From the NCBI GenBank assembly GCA_947174985.1, contig CAMWLB010000098.1, positions 1 through 9,741 of the forward strand: a stretch of DNA of 9,741 bases. The letters run 5' to 3'. Every line of letters begins with the position of its first letter. Positions within the stretch are counted from its first letter, which is position 1. The DNA comes from an uncultured Lachnospiraceae bacterium (lineage in GTDB: Bacteria > Bacillota > Clostridia > Lachnospirales > Lachnospiraceae). Below are positions 1 through 6,253 of the stretch, in pieces. The position numbers and the translations under genes were made by a program. The notes below the pieces were generated by a model that was not told the DNA's origin, ran no database searches, and saw nothing but the letters and a program-made list of their open reading frames with translations.

Positions 1-217
1 CCGGCTGAGGCGGGAAGTCCGCAACCTGTTCCTTTCAGTTAACTCTTCTAGCCACTCGGTCAAGGCAGGGCACCTTGATATGAAGACCTACCGACCATGT
101 TCCCTGATATGCGCCAAGGCGTTCCACCACATAGGCCTGTGCCTGCGGTACAATCTTGATACAGGAAATTAGTATCAATAAAAGCAGCACAATCAGAATA
201 ATAATAATCCATTCCAT
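1..217 (-). pseudogene. SPFH/stomatin-like (band 7) membrane protein, interrupted by in-frame TGA; 3' end outside window
   Basis: Stomatin-like SPFH proteins are membrane-anchored scaffolds that oligomerise in membrane microdomains and usually pair with NfeD proteins. The frame starts at ATG 217, has one hydrophobic anchor (about residues 3-20, rich in I and L), then IKIVPQAQAYVVERLGAY, which is typical of the start of the family's SPFH domain. After residue 60 (RVARRVN) there is a TGA at 35-37. The same frame continues to the window edge as KEQVADFPPQP, which matches the usual family continuation after a leucine (RVNLKEQVVDFPPQP). The stop therefore sits where a Leu codon is expected, and TTA to TGA is a single change. 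Nearby, VPCLDR has Cys where Phe is usual. TGA also terminates the kinase and proC genes here, so it is a real stop. A GAGAGG ribosome binding site lies about 11 bases before the ATG. It lies 70 bases after nfeD, probably in one operon. Sequencing error is the main alternative to a true pseudogene. Confidence 0.72.
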
Positions 218-249
218 TTGTTTTGTTTCCTCTCTTTCTTTTATTACGT

Positions 250-270
250 AACCGCAAAACGATTGCAGTT
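250..270 (-). other. Intercistronic hairpin between nfeD and SPFH genes
   Basis: The plus-strand arms AACCGCAA (250-257) and TTGCAGTT (263-270) pair over 8 positions with one G.U pair and a 5-base loop. The hairpin sits in the 70-base gap between the two genes. No T-run follows on the minus strand, so it is not a standard terminator. It could tune the relative expression or mRNA processing of the pair, but this is inference. Confidence 0.35.
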
Positions 271-287
271 ATCTTTCCTTTTTACAT

Positions 288-740
288 TTATCTGGGCTCC
301 ACAATCAGTTTTACACCGCTAATCGCACGCACCAAAACCACTGTGCCGACTGCTATTTTCTGATTTTCGTCCATGCTCCGGGCTGTCCACTCCTGACCGC
401 CCACCGTTACCTGTCCGATTCCTTCCAAATTGTCGATCTCGCTGATGACAATCGCCTGTCTGCCCACCATACTCTCCACATTCGTCTTAATGCGGTCTTT
501 ATTAAAATACCTGACCGCTATCGGACGGGTAAAGAACAGCAGCAGTATGGAAACTATCAGGAATAAAGCAACCTGTATCACCAAAGGCGCATGCAGTGCC
601 GCCGCTACTGCCGCAAGCAGGGCGCCTCCCGCAAACCAGATGGTGGTCAGTCCCATGGTTACAAGCTCGATGACAATAAATACAATTAAGAGCACCAGCC
701 ATACAAACAGCATATTTTCCAATATCCTGAATTCAAACAT
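288..740 (-). CDS. NfeD-like membrane protein (SPFH partner)
   Basis: This is a 150-residue short NfeD protein. Three hydrophobic segments (about residues 10-30, 33-50 and 52-71) are followed by a short linker and a C-terminal OB-fold domain (about 90-150). That domain begins MVGRQAIVISEI, includes the family-typical GIGQVTVGGQEWTARS, and ends in GVKLIVEP. Short NfeD proteins of this kind lack the ClpP-like serine protease domain, so no catalytic activity is expected. They are encoded next to stomatin or flotillin genes and are thought to assemble with them in membrane microdomains. The SPFH gene directly downstream supports that reading. The ATG start has an AAAGGGGG ribosome binding site 7 bases upstream. 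The stop is TAA. Confidence 0.9.
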   Translation of the reverse strand: MFEFRILENMLFVWLVLLIVFIVIELVTMGLTTIWFAGGALLAAVAAALHAPLVIQVALFLIVSILLLFFTRPIAVRYFNKDRIKTNVESMVGRQAIVISEIDNLEGIGQVTVGGQEWTARSMDENQKIAVGTVVLVRAISGVKLIVEPR

Positions 741-827
741 CTAACTGCCCCCTTTCTTAAAATTTTCCGTTTTTATATACCCTTATCTTACTACAGCTCT
801 TTGCTCGGGGCAACCATTTTATTTGCA

Positions 828-833
828 TTATAA
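828..833 (-). promoter_or_regulatory. Candidate -10 box for the nfeD-SPFH operon
   Basis: A perfect TATAAT on the minus strand lies about 88 bases before the nfeD start and just after the terminator of the hydrolase gene. I see no good -35 hexamer at 16-18 bases, so the assignment rests mainly on position and the -10 match. Confidence 0.4.
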
Positions 834-860
834 CCAAAATTATGCTTGCAATTCCCGCAC

Positions 861-888
861 GATAAAAGGGACGGCTCTATGCCGTCCC
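861..888 (-). terminator. Rho-independent terminator of the cell-wall hydrolase gene
   Basis: A perfect 8-bp stem, GGGACGGC (868-875) with GCCGTCCC (881-888), has a 5-base loop. On the minus strand it begins about 7 bases after the hydrolase stop codon and is followed by TTTTATC. It separates the hydrolase transcript from nfeD-SPFH. Confidence 0.85.
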
Positions 889-895
889 CTCTGCT

Positions 896-1975
896 TTAAT
901 AGAATACATGATTGCCGATTACAAGTCCCTCACGCCCGTTGTTACGCCTGAAATGCGTCAGGTCTCCTACATTAGATACACCTGAAATCGCCTCCGTCGC
1001 CGCGTCAATACAACTCTGGCTGATTCTTCCGGATTCCAGTACCCTGTTGACCTTACCGCTCTGCGCGGGAGTAAACTGTCCCGAAGCATAGATAACACCG
1101 TGAATCGTATCAGGATATGCAGCGCTCCGCACACGGTTCATGACAACCGCACCTACCGCAAGCTGTCCCTCGTAGGACTCGCCGCCCGCCTCGCACTGAA
1201 TCAGCGCTGCCAGAAGCAGGGTGGTGTCTGCATCGGTAGTGTACTCTCCGTAATTTACATGGCGTTTTGCCTCCGCCTCCGCAGCTTCACGCTCCTTGAT
1301 TGCCTCCATGGTTTCGCCTGCGTCAAGCTTAAACTCAATTGTGATATAGTCCGTGGAAACATATCCATCCGAACCTTCATAATCGATACATGCCCAGCCG
1401 TCTTCGCCGACATAAAGCACTTCGACTTCGTCGCCCTTGGGCAGTATACCGTATACGCCCGCCTCCAGACTGGGTTCTTTTCTTACCTTCAGCCCGTCGT
1501 CAATGTGCGCAACCGTCACGCCAACACTGGCTGCAAGCGTCTCTGCCTCCTCACCAAATAAGAGGTACTCATCGCTTGCCCAGCCTATGACATCTCCCGA
1601 CTGAAGCAGTGTCCATCCATTCTCTCTCTCCAAAATAGTGCCGCCGCAGTCTTTATACAGCTTTCCAACCTTCTCCGCATCCGTATTCGGCTCTGCGCGG
1701 ACATTTAATGCGTTGCTGACATTTGCCATAACCAGTGTGGATTCTTCTTCCTTTGCCGTAGCAGTCAAATCTATGTTCCACTCCTGCGCCCTGGCATTTA
1801 TGATTTCTGATGCGTTCGTAGCACCCGGGTCTAAAATCGCCGATGCCCCTCCGTTAAAATCGTTCAGGTAATTTCTCACGGTGCCAGCTTCCGCAATCAT
1901 ACCTGTATTGTAAAAAACCATCACCGCCATAACCAGCGCGGCAAACAATACAGGCAGCCTTCTGCCTCTTGCCAT
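896..1975 (-). CDS. Secreted cell-wall hydrolase: signal peptide, two SH3 domains, SleB/CwlJ-type catalytic domain
   Basis: This 359-residue exported protein probably cleaves peptidoglycan. A signal peptide (about 1-30: basic MARGRR, hydrophobic core, likely cleavage after AEA) is followed by a linker. Two bacterial SH3 domains come next, at about 82-140 (NALNVRAEPNTDAEKVG) and 152-214 (DGLKVRKEPSLEAGVYG). A short Glu/Ala-rich, probably helical linker (about 218-238) precedes a Hydrolase_2 (SleB/CwlJ) domain at 249-359. The likely catalytic glutamate is E262 in CEAGGESYEGQLAVGAVVMN. SH3 domains of this type commonly bind the cell wall. SleB and CwlJ themselves open the spore cortex, but SH3-bearing relatives in Clostridia may act on vegetative walls, so a spore role is not shown. 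A longer frame opens at TTG 1996, but a GGAGGT ribosome binding site lies inside it, 8 bases before ATG 1975, which fixes the start. Confidence 0.9.
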   Translation of the reverse strand: MARGRRLPVLFAALVMAVMVFYNTGMIAEAGTVRNYLNDFNGGASAILDPGATNASEIINARAQEWNIDLTATAKEEESTLVMANVSNALNVRAEPNTDAEKVGKLYKDCGGTILERENGWTLLQSGDVIGWASDEYLLFGEEAETLAASVGVTVAHIDDGLKVRKEPSLEAGVYGILPKGDEVEVLYVGEDGWACIDYEGSDGYVSTDYITIEFKLDAGETMEAIKEREAAEAEAKRHVNYGEYTTDADTTLLLAALIQCEAGGESYEGQLAVGAVVMNRVRSAAYPDTIHGVIYASGQFTPAQSGKVNRVLESGRISQSCIDAATEAISGVSNVGDLTHFRRNNGREGLVIGNHVFY

Positions 1976-2041
1976 TTTCTTTACCTCCAAATGCAAATTG
2001 ATATCAGTGTGTCCTGATTATTATAAGAATATACCGATGTC

Positions 2042-2077
2042 ATTACATTTATTACAATTTTATTACATTTATTACAA
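2042..2077 (-). repeat. Two 16-base direct repeats in the hydrolase leader, operator-like
   Basis: ATTACATTTATTACAA occurs exactly at 2042-2057 and again at 2062-2077, a 20-base period close to two helical turns. On the minus strand the second copy merges with CATTAC-TTTT-GTAAT, an inverted repeat at its upstream end. The repeats begin at the transcription start predicted for the promoter at 2083-2111, a position typical of repressor sites. No known regulator is recognised. Confidence 0.6.
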
Positions 2078-2082
2078 AAGTA

Positions 2083-2111
2083 ATGATAACAGAGGATTCG
2101 TATTTTGTCAA
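2083..2111 (-). promoter_or_regulatory. Promoter of the cell-wall hydrolase gene
   Basis: The minus strand reads TTGACA (2111-2106), a 17-base spacer, then TATCAT (2088-2083). This is a perfect -35 with a 5/6 match at -10 for the housekeeping sigma factor. The predicted start near 2076 would give a leader of about 100 bases. A second TATAAT lies closer to the gene near 2022-2027 on the minus strand, but with no good -35. Confidence 0.65.
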
Positions 2112-2132
2112 GTTTTGGGATTTTTGATACAG

Positions 2133-2177
2133 ACAATTCTCTGTTTGTCATGTAATTTTCAAAGTACAAAGAATTGT
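2133..2177. repeat. Inverted repeat after the lipoprotein esterase gene
   Basis: ACAATTCT (2133-2140) and AGAATTGT (2170-2177) are perfect complements separated by 29 bases, with an extra TTGT/ACAA pairing possible inside. It lies 18 bases past the esterase stop codon (TAG at 2195-2197). There is no T-run, so it may be an end-of-operon RNA structure but is not a clear terminator. Confidence 0.35.
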
Positions 2178-2194
2178 TTTTTAGTTCTTTTTTT

Positions 2195-3772
2195 CTATGA
2201 CATATCTGCATCCGAACTATTCGGAATCAGTTTTTCTTCCGTAAAGTCAATCAACATCTCCGGAATATACATATAATGATTGCTATCGTAAATCTTATAG
2301 GAATATGATGTGATACCATGACTGTCCAATCTCTCCTTCAAGTGCAAGAGTCCCTCCAGTGTAGAATCATTTACTCCGTAATACTCCTCATAATCCTTGT
2401 CCTCGTCATCTCCGCCTGTTAGGTACAATTCCTTATTCATGGTACTTCTACGCTCAAAATAGCCATAATCGTTCTTATATGCATCGAAGTCCGGTTGATC
2501 AGTAAAATACGGTGTCCAGAACGTCGGACTACCGATGATGTATTTTCCAAAAGGCTGATTCTCATAGAGATCTGAATTGAATGCTGCATAATGAGCAAAC
2601 ACACCTCCCTGAGAATGACCGAATAAAACAGATTCTTCAAAATCCAAGCTGTATTCATCTGCAAGATAAGGCATCATATTGTCAGTTAAGAAATTCAAAA
2701 ATTCTTTTTTATTCCTGCAGAAAATCTCCGCTCTGTTATCGTTACTCCAACTATCCATATCATACTCAAATCCGACAGTTATCATAACATACGGATTTGC
2801 TTTTCCGTTCTCCATCTCAGTCCACAACTTTGCAACATCATTAAACCGCCAAACCGCATCTGTAAGCACAAGCGCAGGATAAGCCTTCACTGAATCATAA
2901 TCCGGCGGTGTTACCACATGCACCGCAAATCCCATATGAAGCTCGTCATCAAAAAAATGATATTCCTTCACATGATCAGCGATTGCCTCAACCGCAGTTT
3001 TATCCATCTCCCATGCATATGCCGCATCCTCCAGCACCATAAGTTCACCCGCATGCTCATAGTAGAAATCAAGGCATTGTTCAAAAGCATCCGAAGAGAT
3101 ACCGATGGCCTTCTCCGCAATCACCGCTTTATATAAGGCAATGATATCATTGTATGTTGTGTCGGCATATTCCTCGTCAATCAGACCGTCCTTCAAACGA
3201 TCATCAATATCTTTTCGCAGAACCTCTTTGAACTCGTCAAAATCTGCAAATTCAAGATGATCTATCCTCTGTTCATTGGTATCTGCATTATAGAAAAGCG
3301 CGTAGGTTTCACCTTTACTGCCATCATAATCAACCTCCGGAAAAAACGAGAAGTAAAACCGTCCTTCCACAATTACCCCACATATTTTTTTATATCCGTC
3401 AGGCAATGCATGATACTCACGGAGCAGCGATGCCGTATCAACGCCTTCTTTCTGTTCCTCTTCAGCTTCCTTGATCAACTCTTCTTTCGTTTTAAACCCA
3501 TATATGATATCATCATAAAAACCATCCACCGGAGCATCGGGAAGATTCCCGTACTTTTCCTCCGCCCAAGGGGCGTCAAGTAATTGAAACTCCGTCTGCT
3601 TAACGGAAGCGAATTCCGCATCGCTCATCTTATTCACCAGCACATGACTTTCCGTTACCGTTGATGAATTCTTTTCAGACGTGTTTGTACCTCCGCATGC
3701 TTCCAGACCAAACAATAACGAAATCAGCAAGAACACAATCACATTCCTTTTTATTACTCTTTTCCTTTTCAC
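2195..3772 (-). CDS. Lipoprotein with C-terminal esterase-type alpha/beta hydrolase domain
   Basis: This is a 525-residue predicted lipoprotein. The N-terminus is strongly basic (VKRKRVIKRN), followed by a hydrophobic stretch and the lipobox LEAC with lipidated Cys26. It should be exported and anchored on the outer face of the membrane. Residues about 30-260 are acidic and match no family I recognise. Residues about 270-520 resemble the putative esterase (enterochelin-esterase-like) fold: the nucleophile is S387 in LFGHSQGG, the likely base is H499 in YDSNHYMY, and the acid may be one of the aspartates in TGGDDED (453-459). The substrate is unknown. A longer frame opens at ATG 3820, but an AAGGAGG site lies within it (3784-3790) and points to GTG 3772, 11 bases downstream, which starts a normal signal peptide. 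The gene follows the histidine kinase by 122 bases and is AT-richer than proC or pfkA. Confidence 0.82.
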   Translation of the reverse strand: MKRKRVIKRNVIVFLLISLLFGLEACGGTNTSEKNSSTVTESHVLVNKMSDAEFASVKQTEFQLLDAPWAEEKYGNLPDAPVDGFYDDIIYGFKTKEELIKEAEEEQKEGVDTASLLREYHALPDGYKKICGVIVEGRFYFSFFPEVDYDGSKGETYALFYNADTNEQRIDHLEFADFDEFKEVLRKDIDDRLKDGLIDEEYADTTYNDIIALYKAVIAEKAIGISSDAFEQCLDFYYEHAGELMVLEDAAYAWEMDKTAVEAIADHVKEYHFFDDELHMGFAVHVVTPPDYDSVKAYPALVLTDAVWRFNDVAKLWTEMENGKANPYVMITVGFEYDMDSWSNDNRAEIFCRNKKEFLNFLTDNMMPYLADEYSLDFEESVLFGHSQGGVFAHYAAFNSDLYENQPFGKYIIGSPTFWTPYFTDQPDFDAYKNDYGYFERRSTMNKELYLTGGDDEDKDYEEYYGVNDSTLEGLLHLKERLDSHGITSYSYKIYDSNHYMYIPEMLIDFTEEKLIPNSSDADMS

Positions 3773-3850
3773 AGTTACATCATCCTCCTTGCATCGTCGG
3801 GCAGAAAACACACCCGGCATGATTATTTACAAGAACAATATAACTACTTT

Positions 3851-3887
3851 ATATGAACCGCAAAGGAATGCAATATGAATTTCATAT
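3851..3887. promoter_or_regulatory. Palindrome and repeated half-site upstream of the esterase gene
   Basis: ATATGAA-T-TTCATAT at 3873-3887 is a perfect 15-base palindrome with a single central base. ATATGAA recurs at 3851-3857, 22 bases away on the same strand, about two helical turns. The sites lie between the kinase stop and the esterase start. OmpR-family regulators often bind such spaced direct repeats, so the adjacent response regulator is the obvious candidate. I could not place a convincing -35/-10 pair here. Confidence 0.4.
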
Positions 3888-3894
3888 GGAGAAT

Positions 3895-5283
3895 TCATGC
3901 CAAAGGAAGTCGTATTTCCGCTACGACGCCACCGTCAGTATTACGAATGACACAATCACCGTTTTGCTTAGTTATGATCAATTTCGCGATATAAAGTCCG
4001 AGACCGCTCCCGCCGTTTTTCCTGTTATGCGAGGAATCAGCCCTATAGAATGGTTCAAACAAATGCGGCAGGTCTTCCTCATCAATTTGAGCATCTGTAT
4101 TACGAACCGTTATCTCAACCTTGGAACCTTCCACACATGAAGAGATCACAATCTTGGAACCTTCTGTCGAGTAAAAAACCGCATTGCTGATAAACGAACC
4201 AACTGCCAACGCAGTAAGTTCCCTATTACCATGAAAAAAAATATCTTTCTCAGTTTCTTTCTGCACCTTTATATTACGCACGACAAACATATCTTCAAAA
4301 TCTTTCAGCTTGTCGGACAGTAAATCATCAAGATGCACTTTATTCATTACGACATCATCTGCCGACTGCATTTTGGATGCGGTCAGAATCTCGTTAATAA
4401 GGCTTTCCATACGCTTAACCGTTCGGAGCGAACGAGACAGATATGTATCATGATCCGCATAGGCTCCGACACCCTCTATCATCCCTCGAATATGCCCTTC
4501 AAGTACGGTAACCGGCGTTTTCAATTCATGTGATGCTGCCGTAAAAAACATTCTTCTCTGGCTCTCAAGCTCTTTTACTTTGCTTATCTCTGTTTCAAGT
4601 TCTCTAATCTTCTGTTCCAGCGTTGCAGACATGGCATTTAAGTCGCGCGCAAGATCTCCAATTTCATCGCCTCTGGATATATCACATTTTATATTGAAAT
4701 CCAACTGTGCCATGGATTTGGAAGCCCTGCTTAATCGCTTGACAGGATAGGCAAACAGCCTTGTGTAAATCAATGAACACGCTAAAGAAATTACCAAAAT
4801 GACAATGATCATGAACGGTACGCTGTCTCTTACAGCCTGCGGAAACAGATTCTCTTCCCTACGAAAAATATAATACATGAGAATATAGCGTTTGTTATTA
4901 TCTTCAAATTTAAATGCATAAGTTCCCATCGATTGATAATCATCCCGTATGAGTAGTTCTTCCATCTCTTTGTCCGTTTTTAAAGTATAGGATGATATTG
5001 TCGTAATAATCGCAATATTACCTGATATATATTTATCTCCATCCAATAGAAGTATATCGAGACCGCTCCTTTGGATAAAGTCATCTATCATTTTCCCACC
5101 TTCATCCGTATCTACCCTGGCAAGCTTCTCAACCAGTTCCTTCAGTTCCGTTTCATAAGAGTAATAAGACAGCGGGGTTTGTTTGTAGAGTGCATAGCAA
5201 ATAAACAGGCTCGATAAGACCTGCACAATAAATGATATAACAAATACTTTGAATGATATTCTGTTAAATATCTTTCTTCGCAA
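3895..5283 (-). CDS. Sensor histidine kinase, VanS/VncS-like
   Basis: This is a 462-residue membrane sensor kinase. TM1 (about 10-32) and TM2 (about 155-174) bracket an extracellular sensor domain of about 120 residues. A HAMP domain (about 175-227) and coiled linker follow, then the dimerisation domain with phospho-acceptor H252 in AASHELKTPVTV. The ATPase domain (about 350-462) carries N367 in SFISNAVFYS, the FEPFYRAD segment and the GGSGLGL nucleotide loop. All residues needed for activity appear present. The cytoplasmic layout resembles VanS/VncS kinases, but no vancomycin-resistance genes are nearby. The start is TTG 5283, supported by an AGGGGA site 7 bases upstream that lies within the end of the response regulator gene; no ATG alternative precedes the sensor domain. 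The 20-base overlap with the regulator implies translational coupling. The stop is TGA. Confidence 0.92.
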   Translation of the reverse strand: MRRKIFNRISFKVFVISFIVQVLSSLFICYALYKQTPLSYYSYETELKELVEKLARVDTDEGGKMIDDFIQRSGLDILLLDGDKYISGNIAIITTISSYTLKTDKEMEELLIRDDYQSMGTYAFKFEDNNKRYILMYYIFRREENLFPQAVRDSVPFMIIVILVISLACSLIYTRLFAYPVKRLSRASKSMAQLDFNIKCDISRGDEIGDLARDLNAMSATLEQKIRELETEISKVKELESQRRMFFTAASHELKTPVTVLEGHIRGMIEGVGAYADHDTYLSRSLRTVKRMESLINEILTASKMQSADDVVMNKVHLDDLLSDKLKDFEDMFVVRNIKVQKETEKDIFFHGNRELTALAVGSFISNAVFYSTEGSKIVISSCVEGSKVEITVRNTDAQIDEEDLPHLFEPFYRADSSHNRKNGGSGLGLYIAKLIITKQNGDCVIRNTDGGVVAEIRLPLA

Positions 5284-5938
5284 TTCGATATCCCCTGCCT
5301 CTCACTGTTTCAATATATTCTCCACCCATTTTGTGACGAAGATTCTTGATATGACTGTCCACAATTCTTTCATCAACCAAAGTATCATAATCCCACAAGA
5401 GATCAAGAAGAAGTTCTCTCGTGTATACCCGGCCGGGATTCTTCGCGAGCGTATGCAAGATATCAAACTCGCGTGTGGTAAGCTCAATATTCCTTCCGCA
5501 AATCAAAACCTCCATCGTGTCCGTGTTAATCACAATATCTCCGCAAGTAAGCAGTGCATCCCATCTGCTTTGTACACTTTCTTTTCTTCTTAACAGTGCA
5601 TTGACCTTACGCAGAAATACAGGCATTGAAAACGGCTTTGTCACATAATCATCCGCCATCAGATCATAGCCCTTGATCTGGGAATCGTCATCATTTAAGG
5701 CTGACAAAAATACAACCGACGTATTAGATTGTTTTTTGATTACTTCGCATACCCCAAATCCATCAATCTTCGGAATCATGATATCAAGCACAACAAGATC
5801 AAACTCTTTCTCTGAAAAAAGAGAAAGCGCCTCTACGCCATCCTCCGCAGTGCTTACTTCACAGCCCTCGTGCGTCAGATAATTAGTCAAAAGCTCTCGG
5901 ATATCCAATTCATCTTCAACAATCAATATTCTTTTCAT
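5264..5938 (-). CDS. OmpR/PhoB-family response regulator
   Basis: This is a 224-residue transcriptional regulator paired with the downstream kinase. The receiver domain (about 1-118) has acidic residues D9 and E10, phospho-acceptor D52 in LVVLDIMIP, S79 and K101 (VTKPFS). The winged-helix DNA-binding domain (about 128-222) has the family signatures LTTREFDILHTLAKNPGRVYTR and VDSHIKNLRHKM, ending in VRGRGYRI. The frame runs upstream to an ATG at 6055, but MKRILIVEDE at ATG 5938 is the normal start for the family and the upstream residues are unrelated. No well-placed ribosome binding site precedes ATG 5938: the nearest, AGGGA, is 13 bases away, and a TATAAT lies 6 bases before the ATG. Likely targets are its own operon and the lipoprotein esterase; this is inference from position. 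Confidence 0.93.
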   Translation of the reverse strand: MKRILIVEDELDIRELLTNYLTHEGCEVSTAEDGVEALSLFSEKEFDLVVLDIMIPKIDGFGVCEVIKKQSNTSVVFLSALNDDDSQIKGYDLMADDYVTKPFSMPVFLRKVNALLRRKESVQSRWDALLTCGDIVINTDTMEVLICGRNIELTTREFDILHTLAKNPGRVYTRELLLDLLWDYDTLVDERIVDSHIKNLRHKMGGEYIETVRGRGYRIAKKDI

Positions 5939-5944
5939 GACTAT

Positions 5945-5950
5945 ATTATA
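5945..5950 (-). promoter_or_regulatory. TATAAT immediately before the response regulator start
   Basis: A consensus -10 hexamer on the minus strand ends 6 bases before ATG 5938. If used, transcription would begin at or next to the A of the ATG and give a leaderless mRNA. The hexamers at 16-18 bases upstream (such as ACATTA) match -35 poorly, so this is only a candidate. Confidence 0.3.
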
Positions 5951-6112
5951 ATCCCTTTTTGTGGATTTAATGTGGAGATTACCAGCCGTTGGCAGCTCGC
6001 TCACAAAATGCTGTATTTCGTACGGGATGCATAGGTCGGCAAGCAATATGAGCAAGAATGCGCAGCATTCTGCGAATTCGGTTGTCGGCGTGGTCAGTGA
6101 GTAACCATTTTT
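5951..6112. other. Gene-poor interval of unknown origin between the IS stub and the response regulator
   Basis: No convincing gene is present. On the minus strand one frame (stop near 5979, opening at 6206) encodes a basic 75-residue peptide ending in AFCERAANGW. Its upstream part is the transposase stub read in another frame, so it is unlikely to be a real protein. Short inverted repeats are present, for example AGAATG and CATTCT around 6054-6070. The stretch could be a piece of a dispersed repeat or the scar of a mobile element. Confidence 0.4.
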
Positions 6113-6219
6113 TTAAATAACCTCTGCTTCTGTCATTTGCACTCTGTGTACAGTTTTCTTTTGTCTTGCCATAATAAAAGACCCTTCTATGATTTTTATT
6201 TATCACAGAAGCGCCTTCT
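6113..6219 (-). mobile_element. Remnant of an IS256-family insertion sequence: 5' transposase stub
   Basis: From ATG 6172 the minus strand encodes MARQKKTVHRVQMTEAEVI and then TAA (6113-6115). The first 15 residues resemble the N-terminus I know from IS256-type transposases of Lachnospiraceae and related Clostridia, where the protein continues for about 400 residues. Here the similarity stops after QMTE and a stop codon follows four codons later, so most of the element is missing. Upstream, AGAAG-CGC-CTTCT (6207-6219) is a short palindrome, and AATAAAA and TTTTATT arms flank the region just before the ATG. I see no complete terminal inverted repeats or target duplication. The match is from memory, not a search. 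Confidence 0.5.
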
Positions 6220-6253
6220 AAATGCTATTTTACAAAAAAGTTTCACACTCTCG

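Noticed and set aside
35..37. Reassigned TGA codon (alternative genetic code or selenocysteine)
   Set aside because: Other genes in the window end at TGA, family members have Leu here, and no SECIS-like context was recognised; mutation or sequencing error is simpler.
1100..1561. Plus-strand open frame of 153 codons and similar frames opposite the hydrolase
   Set aside because: It is antisense to a gene with clear SH3 and catalytic domains; its translation has no recognisable features.
2022..2027. TATAAT as the main promoter of the hydrolase gene
   Set aside because: No acceptable -35 hexamer at 15-18 bases; the upstream TTGACA-N17-TATCAT is a much better pair.
3895..5938. Calling the two-component pair a vancomycin-resistance VanRS
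   Set aside because: The resemblance is to the general VanRS/VncRS subgroup; no vanH, vanA-type ligase or vanX gene is present in the window.
5939..6055. N-terminal extension of the response regulator to ATG 6055
   Set aside because: The extra 39 residues are unrelated to receiver domains; the family start MKRILIVEDE is at 5938.
5979..6206. Minus-strand frame of 75 codons before the response regulator
   Set aside because: It reads the transposase stub in another frame, has no ribosome binding site and no known domain; more likely debris than a gene.
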